Below, piece by piece: positions 41,390 to 52,732 of a stretch of 64,000 nt of DNA. Below the pieces are notes generated by a model, which ran no database searches, was not told where the DNA came from, and saw nothing but the letters and a program-made list of their open reading frames with translations. Positions within the stretch are counted from its first letter, which is position 1, and each line of letters begins with the position of its first letter. The position numbers and the translations under genes are program-made. The DNA comes from Kudoa neothunni (taxonomy: Eukaryota; Cnidaria), in contig OZ199839.1 of assembly GCA_964304625.1 (NCBI GenBank), positions 5,828,001-5,892,000 on the forward strand, given 5' to 3'.

Positions 41390-42345
41390 GTCAAAATGGA
41401 ACGTTCGGCAAAATTTCGCCTCACGTCAAATCTGCAGCGAATGATTTCCCTAAGAAGGTCTTTTGATAATATTTTTAGCAATGAGGATAACTCCATCCAT
41501 TATCTCATCGCTATTGGTATATCTAAAGCACCAAATAACTGTATTAAGTGTCATGGTACCAACCATTCTATTCTATACATCTAAAAAATTGGCGATGCTG
41601 TTCGAGATAGTGTAGAAAAGAAACTTTTATTTTTGATTCCACATTTTTAAGCAATACGAAAATTAAACTACATGATTTGTTGGAATTATAATATTACTGG
41701 TTGATGGGTGTAAAAACCGTTAACACGGGTGCAATTACCGGACATTCGTCTCAAACAATAACTAATTATTGTCACTATTTTAGCCAGTTGGTAGCGGATA
41801 GTTTAGACTCTGAAGACATAGCTACTGGGGGTGAAAAAATATTTGTAGAGATCGACGAGATCAAATATAGCAAGGTGAAGCATAACATGAGACATGACGT
41901 TAATGGAGCCTGGGTTATTGGAGATGTGGAAAGGACACCAAAACAAAAATTTATTTTTGGTGGAGGTTCCTGAAAGAACCGCTTAGACTCTTATCCAAAA
42001 AATTAAAACTTACGTCCATCCTGGCTCTATTGCCGTAACTGATTGCTTCAAAAGTTATGGAGCATTACACAATTTCTACACTCACCTCATTGTGAATCAT
42101 ATATAGAATATGTGGACAATACCACAGGAGTTCATAAAAACACCATTGAAAGTACCTGAGGTACTATCAAATATAAAATTTCATAAAGAAATAGGCCATT
42201 TTCAATTAGATAAGATGGTTCTATCTGTATGGATGGTATCAACGAATTTTTCGATGAATTTTAATCGAGAAGGAAAAAAATCACGATTTATGGGATGGCT
42301 TTGTATCCTCGTTAAAAAAATTTTAGTTTACTATCAATTAGATTA
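41390..42345 (+). mobile_element. Merlin (ISXO2/IS1016-like) transposase relic
   Basis: N-terminal part SAKFRLTSNLQRMISLRRSF and APNNCIKCHGTNHSI (a CxxC finger-like segment), then ITGHSSQTITNYCHYF, the catalytic block IFVEIDEIKYSKVKHN (family VEIDESKF), NGAWVIGDVERTPKQKF (GVWVFGGVER), VHPGSIAVTDCFKSYG-like sequence near 42,020, and FVD-N-T-T-G-V-H-K-N-T-I-E-S (about 42,110), which matches the family's H-T-N-x-I-E motif. Several stops and frame changes; inactive. TIRs were not located with confidence. Confidence 0.8.
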
Positions 42346-44159
42346 GTATTATTTTGTTGTGTCAATCATAGTTGTATACAACAAGGACCCAATTTTACGT
42401 AATCCACTCGGGACCAAGAGAAAAATGCATCAAATCGGTCACCTCCAATTCCACGTACCCGCGCTCGCAAATATTTAGGGAAAATTGACCTTTATTAATG
42501 ATTGAGTTGAGTTTAAAAAGCCTAGTTAACTATATATTAATTTTTAAAATATTATTAACCCCTGAAATATGTGTAAACAACAAAAAAACTATTAAATACT
42601 CATCTTGTTGTTGTTGTAGTTGGTAGAATAAAATAGTTTCGCCTACATGGTAAATAAAAATTTTCAGGGTATTCCTTACAAACTTTAGAGTTTAGGGTTG
42701 TGATTGATCTACTATTAAGTAATTTTAGATGTAACATCAGCAGATTAACTAATAATAAAATTTGATTTTTTTGATTTTGGAACTTTTCTTTAAAACAACG
42801 AAACCCTCGACTAATTGATTTCTCTTGAAGATTATTGTGACGGTGATTACTACAATCTTTCTGCTTCGTGCTCACTCAATCCGCTCATACACATCTTCAT
42901 CAACAGAATGAAATTACCCTGCTTGAAAATGAATACTATTTTTGAATTCTAAAAACATTTATAGGTTTTGATTATTTTATTTTTCCACTCTAGGATGCCA
43001 TTAATAGTCGGGATAATAGATATTTTAAAACGTGAGACAGTAACAGTTTTTGGAACATTAGATTGGAAACTTTCAAAATAATTAGAAATATTGCACATTT
43101 TGGCAATAAATATAGTTTAGGAGTTTTTGACATTAACTATTGACTTAACTAACAAATAAATAGGAAATACCCAAAAAAGCGCGCGAAATTGATCAATCAC
43201 GTGATTTTTATTTAAATAATTTATCAACTTTTTAAAATAATTTTTATGAAAATTTTGATTGAGATATTATTAGCAACAAATTACACAAACAATGACCAAT
43301 CAATATTCTGACTAAATAGGTTTTTAAAAATTGCGCTTGAGCCATAATGCGTACGTCCCGTACACACTACTGTATAACGTTCTTATGTCTAGTTACCTTC
43401 TTCCATTACAACGAGGCTAAATATTACATTAAAACAAAAGGTAATTACATGCTTAATATTAAATATATCCAGTTTAATATTCCGAAATAAAATTTAAGGG
43501 TACTGTGCACATGCGCATGTGCAGAAGAGTCGAGTTGGGACCATGTCGTTTTGAGTGAATTCGTGCAAACGGCATGGCAAAACGGATGCCTCCGTGTTAT
43601 CCCGTATGATCTCGTGTATATATATTCCTTATTTTCTCAGTGTTCTTCCCGCAGAATTAAATCAAAATCGTCTAATCATTTTTTTAAATATTCTGCTATC
43701 ATTTAAAGCAATATGGGTTAAGATCTAAGATCAGTTCAGTTTTTGAAAAAGCCAAAATCGATTTTGAAAATTTGTTTTTAATAAATATAAATTAGCTTTT
43801 ATTATTTATTGATACAGTCTAAAATAGGTAAACGCGTTTTTAAAATAGTAAAAAGACAAAAAATATTTTTGAATGGCGTGTTTTAACCGTGAACAAATTT
43901 TGTAATTAATATTACAAGAATTGTATCTGGTATTTGGAGCTATTTTGTTAGGCTTTATAATAAAAGAATAAAATGTAATAAATGTGACTTCGTACTAATA
44001 CAATTGAAAATTTCTCTTGTATTGATGGAACCATTTCAGAAATTTTAAAAATGAAATTTATCAAACGTTGGTTCGAACTACGCACCATTTGGTTTGATAT
44101 ATTTATGTTTTTAAGGTTCGATTCGAACATTCATAAAAAAAATATTTTCTACAAATGAC
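42346..44159. other. spacer with short palindrome
   Basis: No gene recognised. An 18-bp perfect palindrome TGCACATGCGCATGTGCA lies at 43,506-43,523 within a locally GC-richer patch (43,500-43,610). A minus frame at 42,600-42,875 is probably chance. Confidence 0.45.
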
Positions 44160-44459
44160 TTTAAATTTGGAGCTAGAAGACGCCGTTAATTTCATTGAAC
44201 TGAATGATCAAATCCAAAACTATAAACCTTCCAAATCTCAGATGAATTTAGACAATTAGATAAATTACGTGTCCAGACCCAGACCAAACGGAAAAAAATA
44301 TTGTTCCCATTTAGTGAAATTAAAAATTTTATTGATCACGATGTGACGTCAGATCACTTAGAAAGGGTTCGTAAAACTCATTCTAATATTAGACCTACGA
44401 GTATTGACTCAGACAGTTGTTTTACCTTATACAATACAACCGTGCTATTTCCCCGTTGA
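44156..44459 (+). pseudogene. possible gene fragment, family unknown
   Basis: From 44,156 one frame reads MTLNLELEDAVNFIELNDQI, then the adjacent frame continues FQISDEFRQLDKLRVQTQTK, KILFPFSEIKNFIDHDV, TSDHLERVRKTHSNIRPTS to a stop at about 44,459. The two frames are shifted relative to each other near 44,230 without a plausible intron. The composition is protein-like and hydrophilic, unlike chance AT-rich frames. Could be a degraded exon or processed copy. No family recognised. Confidence 0.3.
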
Positions 44460-45161
44460 GAACAAAATTGAATGACTCGAAACTTAAAACCATTCTGTTT
44501 ATTTATGAAAATAGAAATAATTACATTGAAATTTGAATCATGAAATCTTTTATTATGTGTTTGAAACCATGTTACTGTAAGAGATTTATAATCGTTTTGA
44601 AATGCAGTAAAAAATAATTAAAAATAATATCAAATTCAATTCAATTGTAAAATAACTCAAAATTTTGTTTAAAAGAGCATATTTAATCAATGAACGACTA
44701 AAATAAGGTATCAAACAATCACATTTTTACATTTTTTTTGCATGAAACAAATTGATATTGATACTTGAAAGATTATTTACAAAACCGAAAACCAATTCTA
44801 GATTCTAGATTCTATTCCAGATTCCAGATTCTATTCTAGAAACAACCGAATCTTCCTAACCCCTATAAAGCAATAAAAACCCTGATATCAAATTGACCCC
44901 AAATATGCATATTTTATGTGTATCGTTGTTTATTCTACTTTTCAAATTTTGATTGAATAATTATAAAATAAAATGTGTCTTAGGAGAATACACCAGATAT
45001 TACTATTGTTAAATTCTTCTATGTATATAGAACTTGTGGTACAATAAGCTTAAGGGTCAACTTCGACCCAGAAACGCTCGGAAAATCAAACAAATATAAT
45101 AAATTTTCAAATAAAACACATATTTTGTATGCATTCGCTCGTTCGCAAAAAATCTACAACA
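44460..45161. other. spacer with a piggyBac-type end
   Basis: No gene. Near 45,050 is TTAAGGGTCAACTTCGACCC followed by a GCTCGGAA block, resembling the inner palindrome of the window's piggyBac-type ends; only one end was seen. Confidence 0.4.
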
Positions 45162-46595
45162 TTATATAGAATTAGACGTGAAACGCTGCCTAAATTCTTT
45201 ATAGAAATCATCTTGAAACCATCCATCTGTAAAGTCACATTTATCCCTCTAATAATCGGGAAAAATCAATGAATTTAGACACTGTAGAAGTTGGTTTACT
45301 TTATTGTTGACACATTTACTAACGTATTCTTTAGCTTGGGGATGTTCTATATCGATCAGTTGATAAATACCCGCTTTACTGTCTACAAAATTATGGAGTA
45401 AATGGGTGTCAGTCTTATCGGAGGTTGCCGTGGATAGGTTCGACTATAAATCAAAAAACAATTATAACCGTAAAATCACCTAAACAATAAACTTTTTTAG
45501 GAGAAGGTTTAGATTTGTTGTAATATCGATGATTGAAGGTTTGAAGGATAGCCGACTCACTGTCTACTCTAGGATCATATCCGTTAGCATTCCACGCCCG
45601 AGCCCATGGTCCATCCATCCAATAAAACGCCAAATAATGAACAATTTTGTTGAGAATATCTTTTGGAATATCAATCGAATTCTCGATGTACAATTTTGTG
45701 CATATTTTCCTTCACATCATTCGAACAGTTTATAACAACAATTCACCGGTCACATTTTACCGTTTTTTGAAAATTTCATTCAATTTTGCCCAATCATCTT
45801 TGGAAATTTTATAAATGGACGGAATATCTAATTTCTTATGATGCTGTGTTTGGGGTGGTACAGCTCCAGACATATAACTCACATGTTTTATCTCGTTTGT
45901 TGGAATCTCTCTAAAGTTGACATGGTGTCCTCACACTTTACCGAACCCAACCACAACAACAAATACTCATGATCATTAAGGGGAAATTGAGATATTTCTG
46001 AGATGTTGAAAGATTCGTCGGTTTTCTGTCGTCTTGATAAAGTGAATTCATGCGGCTGGTCCAAAAGGGACAATTTCAAAGGGACAAAATGAAGCTGCTG
46101 AGAGCGATTCAATGCTTCAGCGCCGAAATTGTTTTCAATTGTATTTCGAATTGCCACAGGAGTAGGCAGTTGGAAGTCGAATATATTATTGAATCTATAT
46201 TTTTTCGAGAGGTTTTATTGAATTGCTCTTGTGTGAATATTTTTACTCGAATAATTTTGAAGCAACTCCTATCACTTTTACTTGAATTTCTCCTGTTTTC
46301 CGATGTTTTCGAACCTTCACAATTACAGCCTTATTAGACGAAAGTTTCGCTTCAAGTGGAATAGCGTTGAAATCCTTGTTATTGTAGCTATTCAAAATAT
46401 TCCTAGTATGCTAATCGCACTACATTCCTCAACCTACCGTAATGTCAACATGGGTGCTTCTGATTGTTCTACAGCCACACAATTTTGAATGTTATTGATT
46501 CCTCCGAGCGAATCAAGAACTTTATCGATTGATCTAACATAGCCGGGGTATTTGATACACACAAAGTTCCGCATTGGCGTTGGCTGCGGGCGCAT
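45162..46595 (-). CDS. GTF3C5: TFIIIC subunit 5 (general transcription factor 3C polypeptide 5)
   Basis: Subunit of TFIIIC, which binds the A and B boxes of tRNA genes and recruits TFIIIB and RNA polymerase III in the nucleus. Start MRPQPTPMRNFVCIKYPGY at 46,595, followed by VRSIDKVLDSLGG, which matches the conserved N-terminus (human: V-x-V-E-Y-P-G-V-V-R-D-V-x-K-x-L-x-T-L-G-G). Then NKAVIVKVRKHRKTGE, LHFVPLKLSLLDQPHEF and the diagnostic IVHYLAFYWMDGPWARAW and GYDPRVDSESAILQTFNHR (human: GPWRxxWxRFGYDPRKxPxxxIYQxLDFR), and a final exon with CDFTDGWFQDDFYKEFRQRF to the stop at 45,162-45,164 (human: ERDGWCLP). Introns are tiny, one of about 35 bases near 46,430-46,460 (GTAGGT...ACTAG). Shorter than the vertebrate protein. 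Exon limits in the middle are approximate. Confidence 0.85.
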
Positions 46596-47798
46596 TGTAG
46601 CCAAATTTCTCACATAGTTCGTATTTTAATCAATTTCTGGTCTCCTAAAAAATATTATCTTTTCTTCAAAGTTAGTAGTAAACTTTACTTTAAATTGGTT
46701 TTAATGTATTAATGTTTTTTGAATTTATTGCAAATCAATTTGATGATTAATCTATCATTCCGCCTTGAATAGACATACTCCAAATGTTTCTTTTAATATT
46801 ATCGTATATTTTTTTTTGTTCAATTACTAAATGAATTTAATCTATAGGTTATTTGCGTATTTTCTTTGATGTGGATCAGACGTCACTTTTTATTTTTCAT
46901 AATTCTAGAAAATATTTTAGTTATCTTTGCGTTGAAGTTATATGAAATTATTATACATAATATTTGGTATAATTCACAAATTCTTTAAAATTCTATCCGC
47001 GCTTGCGCGAGAAATGAGGAATTTTACTGCGAGCGTGTGTCTCCGATTTATCGAATATTTTGTTAAGCTAAAGTGATACTGCGTTTAAGTGTTACAAAAT
47101 TAAAATTAATTTATTCTATTAATAATAAAATTGGAAATATAATTTATTTTTTTTAATATTTATATTATTTTAAATTAAATATAACCGTATAAATAATTTT
47201 ATATTAATCCTCTTTTGTCGTAACTTTATTTGATAATATTCATACGTCGTATTGTTAGAGTAGATATATTTTTAATAAACTTCCAATAAAGTGATATATG
47301 TGCATGGATCATCACGAAATAAATTATTATTTTATAACTTTTAAAAATATACTAAGCAAAAAATGTTGTTATTTAACTATTATCTAAATATAAAGTATGT
47401 TCATTTTTAAAAGGAATAAATAATTAGATTTTAAGCTGAAAATGACTATGATTTAAAAGATGACTTATTTTGGACCATTCAGATTCCTTTTGCGAAAAAT
47501 AATTTATCACTAATTTATTTTTAACAATTTAAACACTATTAAATACAATAAATAATAGCTAAATCTATGCGAGGATATTATAAAGCGTTTTATTTGGAAA
47601 TATTAATGTGCTGATTAAGGAAAAAATATTCGAATATTATAGTGTGACAGGTCACAGCTTGATTGCACTAAATAATCTCGAGTGATAGAATATTTGCTAT
47701 TGTGAAATAAAAAAACCAGAAGATGCTCAAAAATATGAATCTTTTATAAACTAATCTAACTAGTGACCTGTAGGAGAATGCTGGCCGACCTCATCAAA
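46596..47798. other. spacer
   Basis: AT-rich spacer between the start of GTF3C5 and the end of the minicollagen gene; nothing else seen. Confidence 0.5.
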
Positions 47799-48467
47799 TC
47801 AGTCCATAGAATGACCTTTGGAGCTGAGACTAAGGATGTGATGGCGTCGATGTTTCGTACAACAGTCAGGAGGACAGATTGGGGCGCAAACGCTTTGGCA
47901 AATTGTAGGGCATACAACTGGAGGAGGTGGTGGTGGTGGTGGGGCACAACATTGAGGTGGGCAATCAATATTACAAACCTCAACTGTGCAAGTTGGAGGA
48001 CAAGGTGGAGGTGGTGGCGGTGGTGCAGGAGCAGCACCAACACAACAGTACTGAGGGCAAGATTCAACGCAGTTGTTATAGCAGGTGTATGGGCAGACTT
48101 GAAGTGGTGGAGGAGGTGGAGCAGGAGCGCCCGGTTCCCCAGGTGGACCCATAAGGCCTTGTGGACCAGGTGGACCTGGTGGTCCGTTTGGACCTTTCAT
48201 CCCAGGAACGCCTGGAGGTCCAGGTACTCCAGGTGGGCCGGGTGGAGGTGGGGGAAGATCTGAACAACACATCGGGGGACATGCTGGTACGCAAGTTGTG
48301 GCACAGATTGGTGGACATTGATTGATGTATTGCTTTTTTATGGAAGCACCTAGTTTGAATTAAACCAACTGAATGGGACTTTATTTAATAAGACGAATAC
48401 TTGCTGGTGTCGGGTTGGCTAGAAAAGATATTGCAAACAACAAGCACACATCGAAAACCACGACCAT
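47799..48467 (-). CDS. minicollagen (nematocyst/polar capsule wall), four Cys-rich domains
   Basis: Structural protein of the cnidarian nematocyst capsule; minicollagens trimerise through a short collagen helix and cross-link by disulfide reshuffling of Cys-rich domains. Model: exon 1 48,401-48,467 (signal peptide [17 protein letters not shown]), intron 48,350-48,400 (51 bases, GTATTC...CTAG, phase 1), exon 2 47,799-48,349; 205 residues. After the signal peptide comes a short propeptide ending K-K, then [18 protein letters not shown], a proline run, 13 Gly-X-Y triplets ([20 protein letters not shown]...), a second proline run, then three further domains: [37 protein letters not shown] and [18 protein letters not shown], separated by proline runs, and a basic His-rich tail. 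Canonical minicollagens have one domain at each end; the extra C-terminal domains place this among the multi-domain forms. Located between GTF3C5 and the 7TM gene, same strand. Confidence 0.95.
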
Positions 48468-48836
48468 TTTCAACTTTGAGGGTCCAATCAAGCAAAATCA
48501 AAAATTGTATACAAGTGTCAGCGTTTTTTCAATTTCTAACCACATACACATAGAGGTGTTATATTTACGACATAGTGACTTTAGGAGTGGCCAGGTCGTA
48601 CCTGATCGTAACAATCAAAATGTTTTAGGTGTTAAAATGGGTCTCAATTGATGATTTTCGGTAAACAAGTTGTGCATATTGAATTTTTGAACGAAACGTG
48701 AAATGATTAACCTCTCATAAAAAATAAAATTCGAGCAATAAATAAAGACTTTTAAAAAAATTATTCATCAAAATCCATTGCTAATCATTAGTAATTGTAC
48801 TGACGATGTTGAGCAACAATGTTGATCGCATCATAT

Positions 48837-49740
48837 TCATGGCGTGTACATCCAAATAAGTGACATGGGAAAAAGTAGTTGTGACACAACAGGTATATAA
48901 TCAAGTTGTACATCACCAGAGTGATCAATGTGTTTGAGAGAGAAATCAGGATAATGATTGATAAGCACAATCACCGAGGGTGTAAACCAATTCAACACAA
49001 CTACAATCAACGATAAAAACGTATAAGCGTAGAGAAATCGATGGTCTCGCTTTGGGATTGAATGCAACACCTCACCACTAAACAGCATCAACAACAACCC
49101 ACTTGCAATTGCACCAAAAGGACCCAAGCAAATTCCAACACACATTATTTTGTGTTGATAGGACAAATTTCCAACTTGAACAATTAAGATAGCGACCAAA
49201 TATGGTAGCATGCAAACCACCAAATAGAGAGATGTTTGCTTAAAGTTTTCTACTGTTGGAAAAAATAATAACACCATCACCAACTCGTATTGGCTTAGGG
49301 CAAGTATCATAGGGTTGAGGAAATGTGTGGAAACAGCGAACACATACAACGCAGAATAAAGAGAATTTTTGGGCGTCGGAGACCCAGTCACCACTGCCCG
49401 AATGCTGTACACCATTAGTATGGCGGAGCCGATTAGATTGGCCATAGTCATGGCAATAGAGTGGAATATTTTTCTCATACACACTTTTCTACTCTGATAA
49501 CAATCATTAAACCTGTCTCTAACCAACACAGACAAAAGTATTGCATTAAGTATTGTCGTAGATGTATAGAAGGAGGTGGTTGTAGATAGGCTGTGAAAAA
49601 AAGGTGGAGAACTGTAGCCTAATTGCTGCATTCTCACTAAAAGCTGTTCTAATCTCACCAATGTTAGTCACCGCTGAAGAAACTATGCAAGAAAATTGAA
49701 TAAAAAATATAACGATAATCAAATGTTTGAAATAGTAAAA
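48837..49740 (-). CDS. seven-helix membrane protein, probable divergent class A GPCR
   Basis: A frame of 274 codons (from 49,661) with about seven hydrophobic helices: LNAILLSVLV, IAMTMANLIGSAILMVYSI, LYVFAVSTHFLNPMILAL, SLYLVVCMLPYLVAILIV, ICLGPFGAIASGLLLML, TFLSLIVVVLNWFTPSVIVL and IPVVSQLLFPMSLIWMY. LNWFTP in helix 6 resembles the CWxP of class A receptors, and FPMSLIWMY the NPxxY of helix 7; the DRY position is replaced by SQYELV. The frame has no ATG of its own at the 5' end. Upstream, 49,740-49,680 encodes a leader (HLIIVIFFIQFSCIVSSA) that a GTGACT...GCAG intron of 46 bases would join to QLGYSSPPFF. It begins right after the AP-3 mu stop. An alternative C-terminus in another frame (to 48,788, ending QHRQYNY) is possible. 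Confidence 0.6.
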
Positions 49741-49746
49741 CTGCAA

Positions 49747-51894
49747 TTATGCAAATCTAATCTCGAATAATCTCGCTTTGTTCATGTATTTGACTCCTTT
49801 GAAGGGACTGTAGTCCTAAGGGTTTAAGATAAGTGATAGATAACAGTGGTAAAATAAAGCCACAAAATCTATACCACTTTTGTCACATTTATCTTTGAAA
49901 CTTTAGTACCAGTAACCGAAGCTTTAGTGCATTTGAAATCCACCTAAAGATAAAGAAATATATGACTGTATTTATATGATGGCGAGAAAAGTCATTTTGG
50001 CATATGGTTCAGATACTTTTACAACCACCTTTGGTTTTAGTTTGCTGATAGAGGTAGTTTTATCGATTTCAAACTAAATTCCAACAACCAATTGTCAAAA
50101 AATAAAAATGACGACACTAAAATACATGAGCTTTAAACTTGAGAGGTTTCAACAAGGAATTCTCGTAGGAATAATCACCAACCTAATGCACATAAAATTT
50201 AACACTCAAATCCATTTAAAACCTTCCAAGTGATGATTTTGTTCGATTTGCTGTATTCATATGTACCAACTAATCAAATTTACAGCCAGATACATAACAC
50301 GATAAAACATACAAGTGGGGAAAAATGAGTATGACAATGGACGAATATCCGGAAGATAGATTGTGAATTTGAGATCTTTCAACTATTCCAATAGAATAGA
50401 TAACCAAAATAATTTTAGAAACGATGATTACCTTAGTGCCCTTTTTGGGGGATACGTTAGCAGTCAATTCAAAATCACCAGTCTAATAAAATAGGATCGA
50501 CAAATGATGCATAAAATCAACCTAAATGTACTGTATCCAGTTGATTGTTCGCATGCACCACAATAGGCAAGGAGATAGCTCTAGTTGCCAGCAAATTAAA
50601 TATAAAATAGAAAGATTCGAGCGAAATACTTTTTATGGTAGAAATACTCCGCAATAACGAATTTTCCATCAGGAGGTGTAAAGCTAACAACCTGTTGAGA
50701 CTAGACAACAATTGCATCAAAATATTAGGGCAACATTTCAGCAATTCTAAGTCAAATACTTTCCATTTTGCCTTATCGACGGCCGAATGAAAGAAAATCT
50801 CATCGAATTCAGAATGATGAGAGTTACTGAATTGAAGTTCAACCACCGGTATACCGGAAAGAAGACAATCAGCCAATATCTACAATTAAAATTGATGGTT
50901 ATCACGACTGAGACCAACAAATGAAATTACCTTCCCAAAAACACTCATATTTATAGTTTGACCATCTGTATCGATAAGCAGGTTGAAATATTCGAAAACG
51001 TCGATAAAAAACTTAACAAACCAACAAACTCATGTGAAAGCATGTATAAACGTGATATATACCTCATTCTCATCGTAGGATATGTTTGGAGAACGGATAT
51101 TATTCGAATTTGACAGGTAATGTTTTTCATTGCTTCTAGCTGGTTGATTCTTTGGCGTCGCGATACTCTTGATATTTTTAATTATGTTTTGACTCTTGTC
51201 TGCTAGACTATACAGCTATTTAAGCGAAATAACTCAATAAAAGTAGACACTTGCTGGATGTGGCCACTTTATCCACATAGGACATAAATGCTCCATGAGA
51301 TTTGATGGATTTTTTAAGTTGATTTGGATTGACTTCTATTGGATAGCCAACCACAGTGAGTGATTCAATCACCTTTCAAGAATTGCGTTAATATTTGATT
51401 TGCACACAAAAAAACTATACCCTATATAGGCACACAATATTGGCCCTAAGGTAGGGGACAGTGATTTTTTTCTCAAAATACAACATTAATGTGTATATAA
51501 TCTCGTTGATTATTGAAACCAACTCAGAAGGGGAGTTTTCTTCGAGGGCGATTGTCAAAAAATACATATCTCCACTTTTCACACTCACAAAAGCATTATT
51601 TTCCTCCACAAAAACTGATGGAATCGAATCACCTTGTTTCAACTACAACAAAACTATAAACCAACTACACAAAACTCACTTCCACCTTCAATATTTTCTC
51701 CACAAATGGCACATACACTTTTCTATCCATGATACATCGAAAAAATTTCTGATATATCACATCTCTACAATAGCAAATCAATCAAAAAATATTCCGATAT
51801 AAATAAGTTTTTATATTATTTCTATCGATTTGATAGTGAACAATTAGCTGAATTATTACCCATTTTCGGCAACTATAAACAATGACTCCAACAT
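49747..51894 (-). CDS. AP3M: AP-3 adaptor complex mu subunit
   Basis: Medium subunit of the AP-3 coat adaptor, which binds YxxPhi sorting signals for traffic to lysosome-related organelles. About 15 small exons reconstruct a near-complete protein. Start MLESLFIVAENG at 51,894 (human: MIQSLFLINSSGD), exon 1 51,860-51,894, exon 2 51,680-51,764, exon 3 51,421-51,642 with a 37-base intron before it; longin domain GDMYFLTIALEENSPSELV, then VVGYPIEVNPNQLKKSI (human: GFPLATESNILKELI). In the mu homology domain: FFIDVFEYFNLLIDTDGQT, LLSGIPVVELQFSNS, FDEIFFHSAVDKAKWK, VVSFTPPDGKFVIAE (human: VLSFIPPDGNFRLISY), YEYSKSNKIITWK (human: FDPVTKVLTWD) and the last exon DYSPFKGVKYMNKARLF (human: KPFKGVKYVTKAGKF) with the stop at 49,747-49,749. 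Donor and acceptor phases agree at almost every junction. Exon 4/5 junction is the least certain. Confidence 0.9.
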
Positions 51895-52277
51895 CTCGAT
51901 TTATTTGTTGATATTAGTGTGCGCGAGAACAATATTTATTTTTAAATATTCTTTTGGTTATTTTATGAGACGTTTTATTAATATTTTTGATAATTGCCCA
52001 ATTAAATTTTTACTTAATACTTGTATTATAAATGATTTAAATTAGACAATTTGTCACTGGTTGGATAATATGGAAAAATTAATTTTAATTTCTAACTCCT
52101 ATGATCATTCTTTGGTTAGAAATAGTGCATTTCTACTTGAATTTCTCCATGATCTAATTACAAAAATAATCCGAATGGATACGATGCTTTGTTGTAATCA
52201 ATGATTTATAACGACTCATTAACCGAGTTTTATCTTGATTTAATTCTTTAAATTATCTACTTATGTGAATTCATAAC

Positions 52278-52308
<31 letters not shown>

Positions 52309-52559
52309 TATGTGTTGAATTTATCGAGAACTTTTAAAATGGCTCACATATTTTATAGTTCATGAATAAATTTATTATCTTTCTGATTTCGTAGTTAAGC
52401 TGTTTTTAGTGTGAATAAGCTAAAGAATAACTTGAATAAATGTCTACTAAATAATAATTAAATGCTCTACAAGAGACACAAATGGGCTGGATATCGATTT
52501 TGAAGATAGAATATTTCATTTATTTTAGAGAGTCACTATTCGTACTGGAAATAATGGTC
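51895..52559. other. upstream spacer with ATA microsatellite
   Basis: Region upstream of AP-3 mu, presumably including its promoter; no clear core element in this AT-rich DNA. An (ATA)n tract of about ten units lies at 52,277-52,306. No gene. Confidence 0.5.
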
Positions 52560-52728
52560 TGTCGTCACCAGTGTTGACTATGTTAAATTATTTTATGGTC
52601 CTTAAGAACGAAACGGCGAGTCAGAAATAATTAAATGTTGCAGATTCTAAATGATTACATTGTATACGGCTTGTGAGCACGAGTTGCTAAGGTTATGATT
52701 TATTGTGCCCCGATAGCCTCTGTTCTTT
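52560..52728 (+). repeat. dispersed repeat family R, copy 2
   Basis: Same ordered blocks as copies 1 and 3: GAAATAATTAAAT, GCAGATTCTAAATGATTA, GGCTTGTGAGCACGAG, and GATAGCCTCTG. The right edge abuts the TTAA of the next piggyBac element. Confidence 0.55.
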
Positions 52729-52732
52729 TTAA

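Noticed and set aside
43506-43523. 18-bp perfect palindrome as an operator
   Set aside because: No adjacent gene; alternating CA/TG/GC sequence can form by chance, so only noted.
47763-48318. Trp/Arg-rich plus-strand frame and other minus frames over the minicollagen
   Set aside because: They are shadows of the Gly-Pro-rich minicollagen frame.
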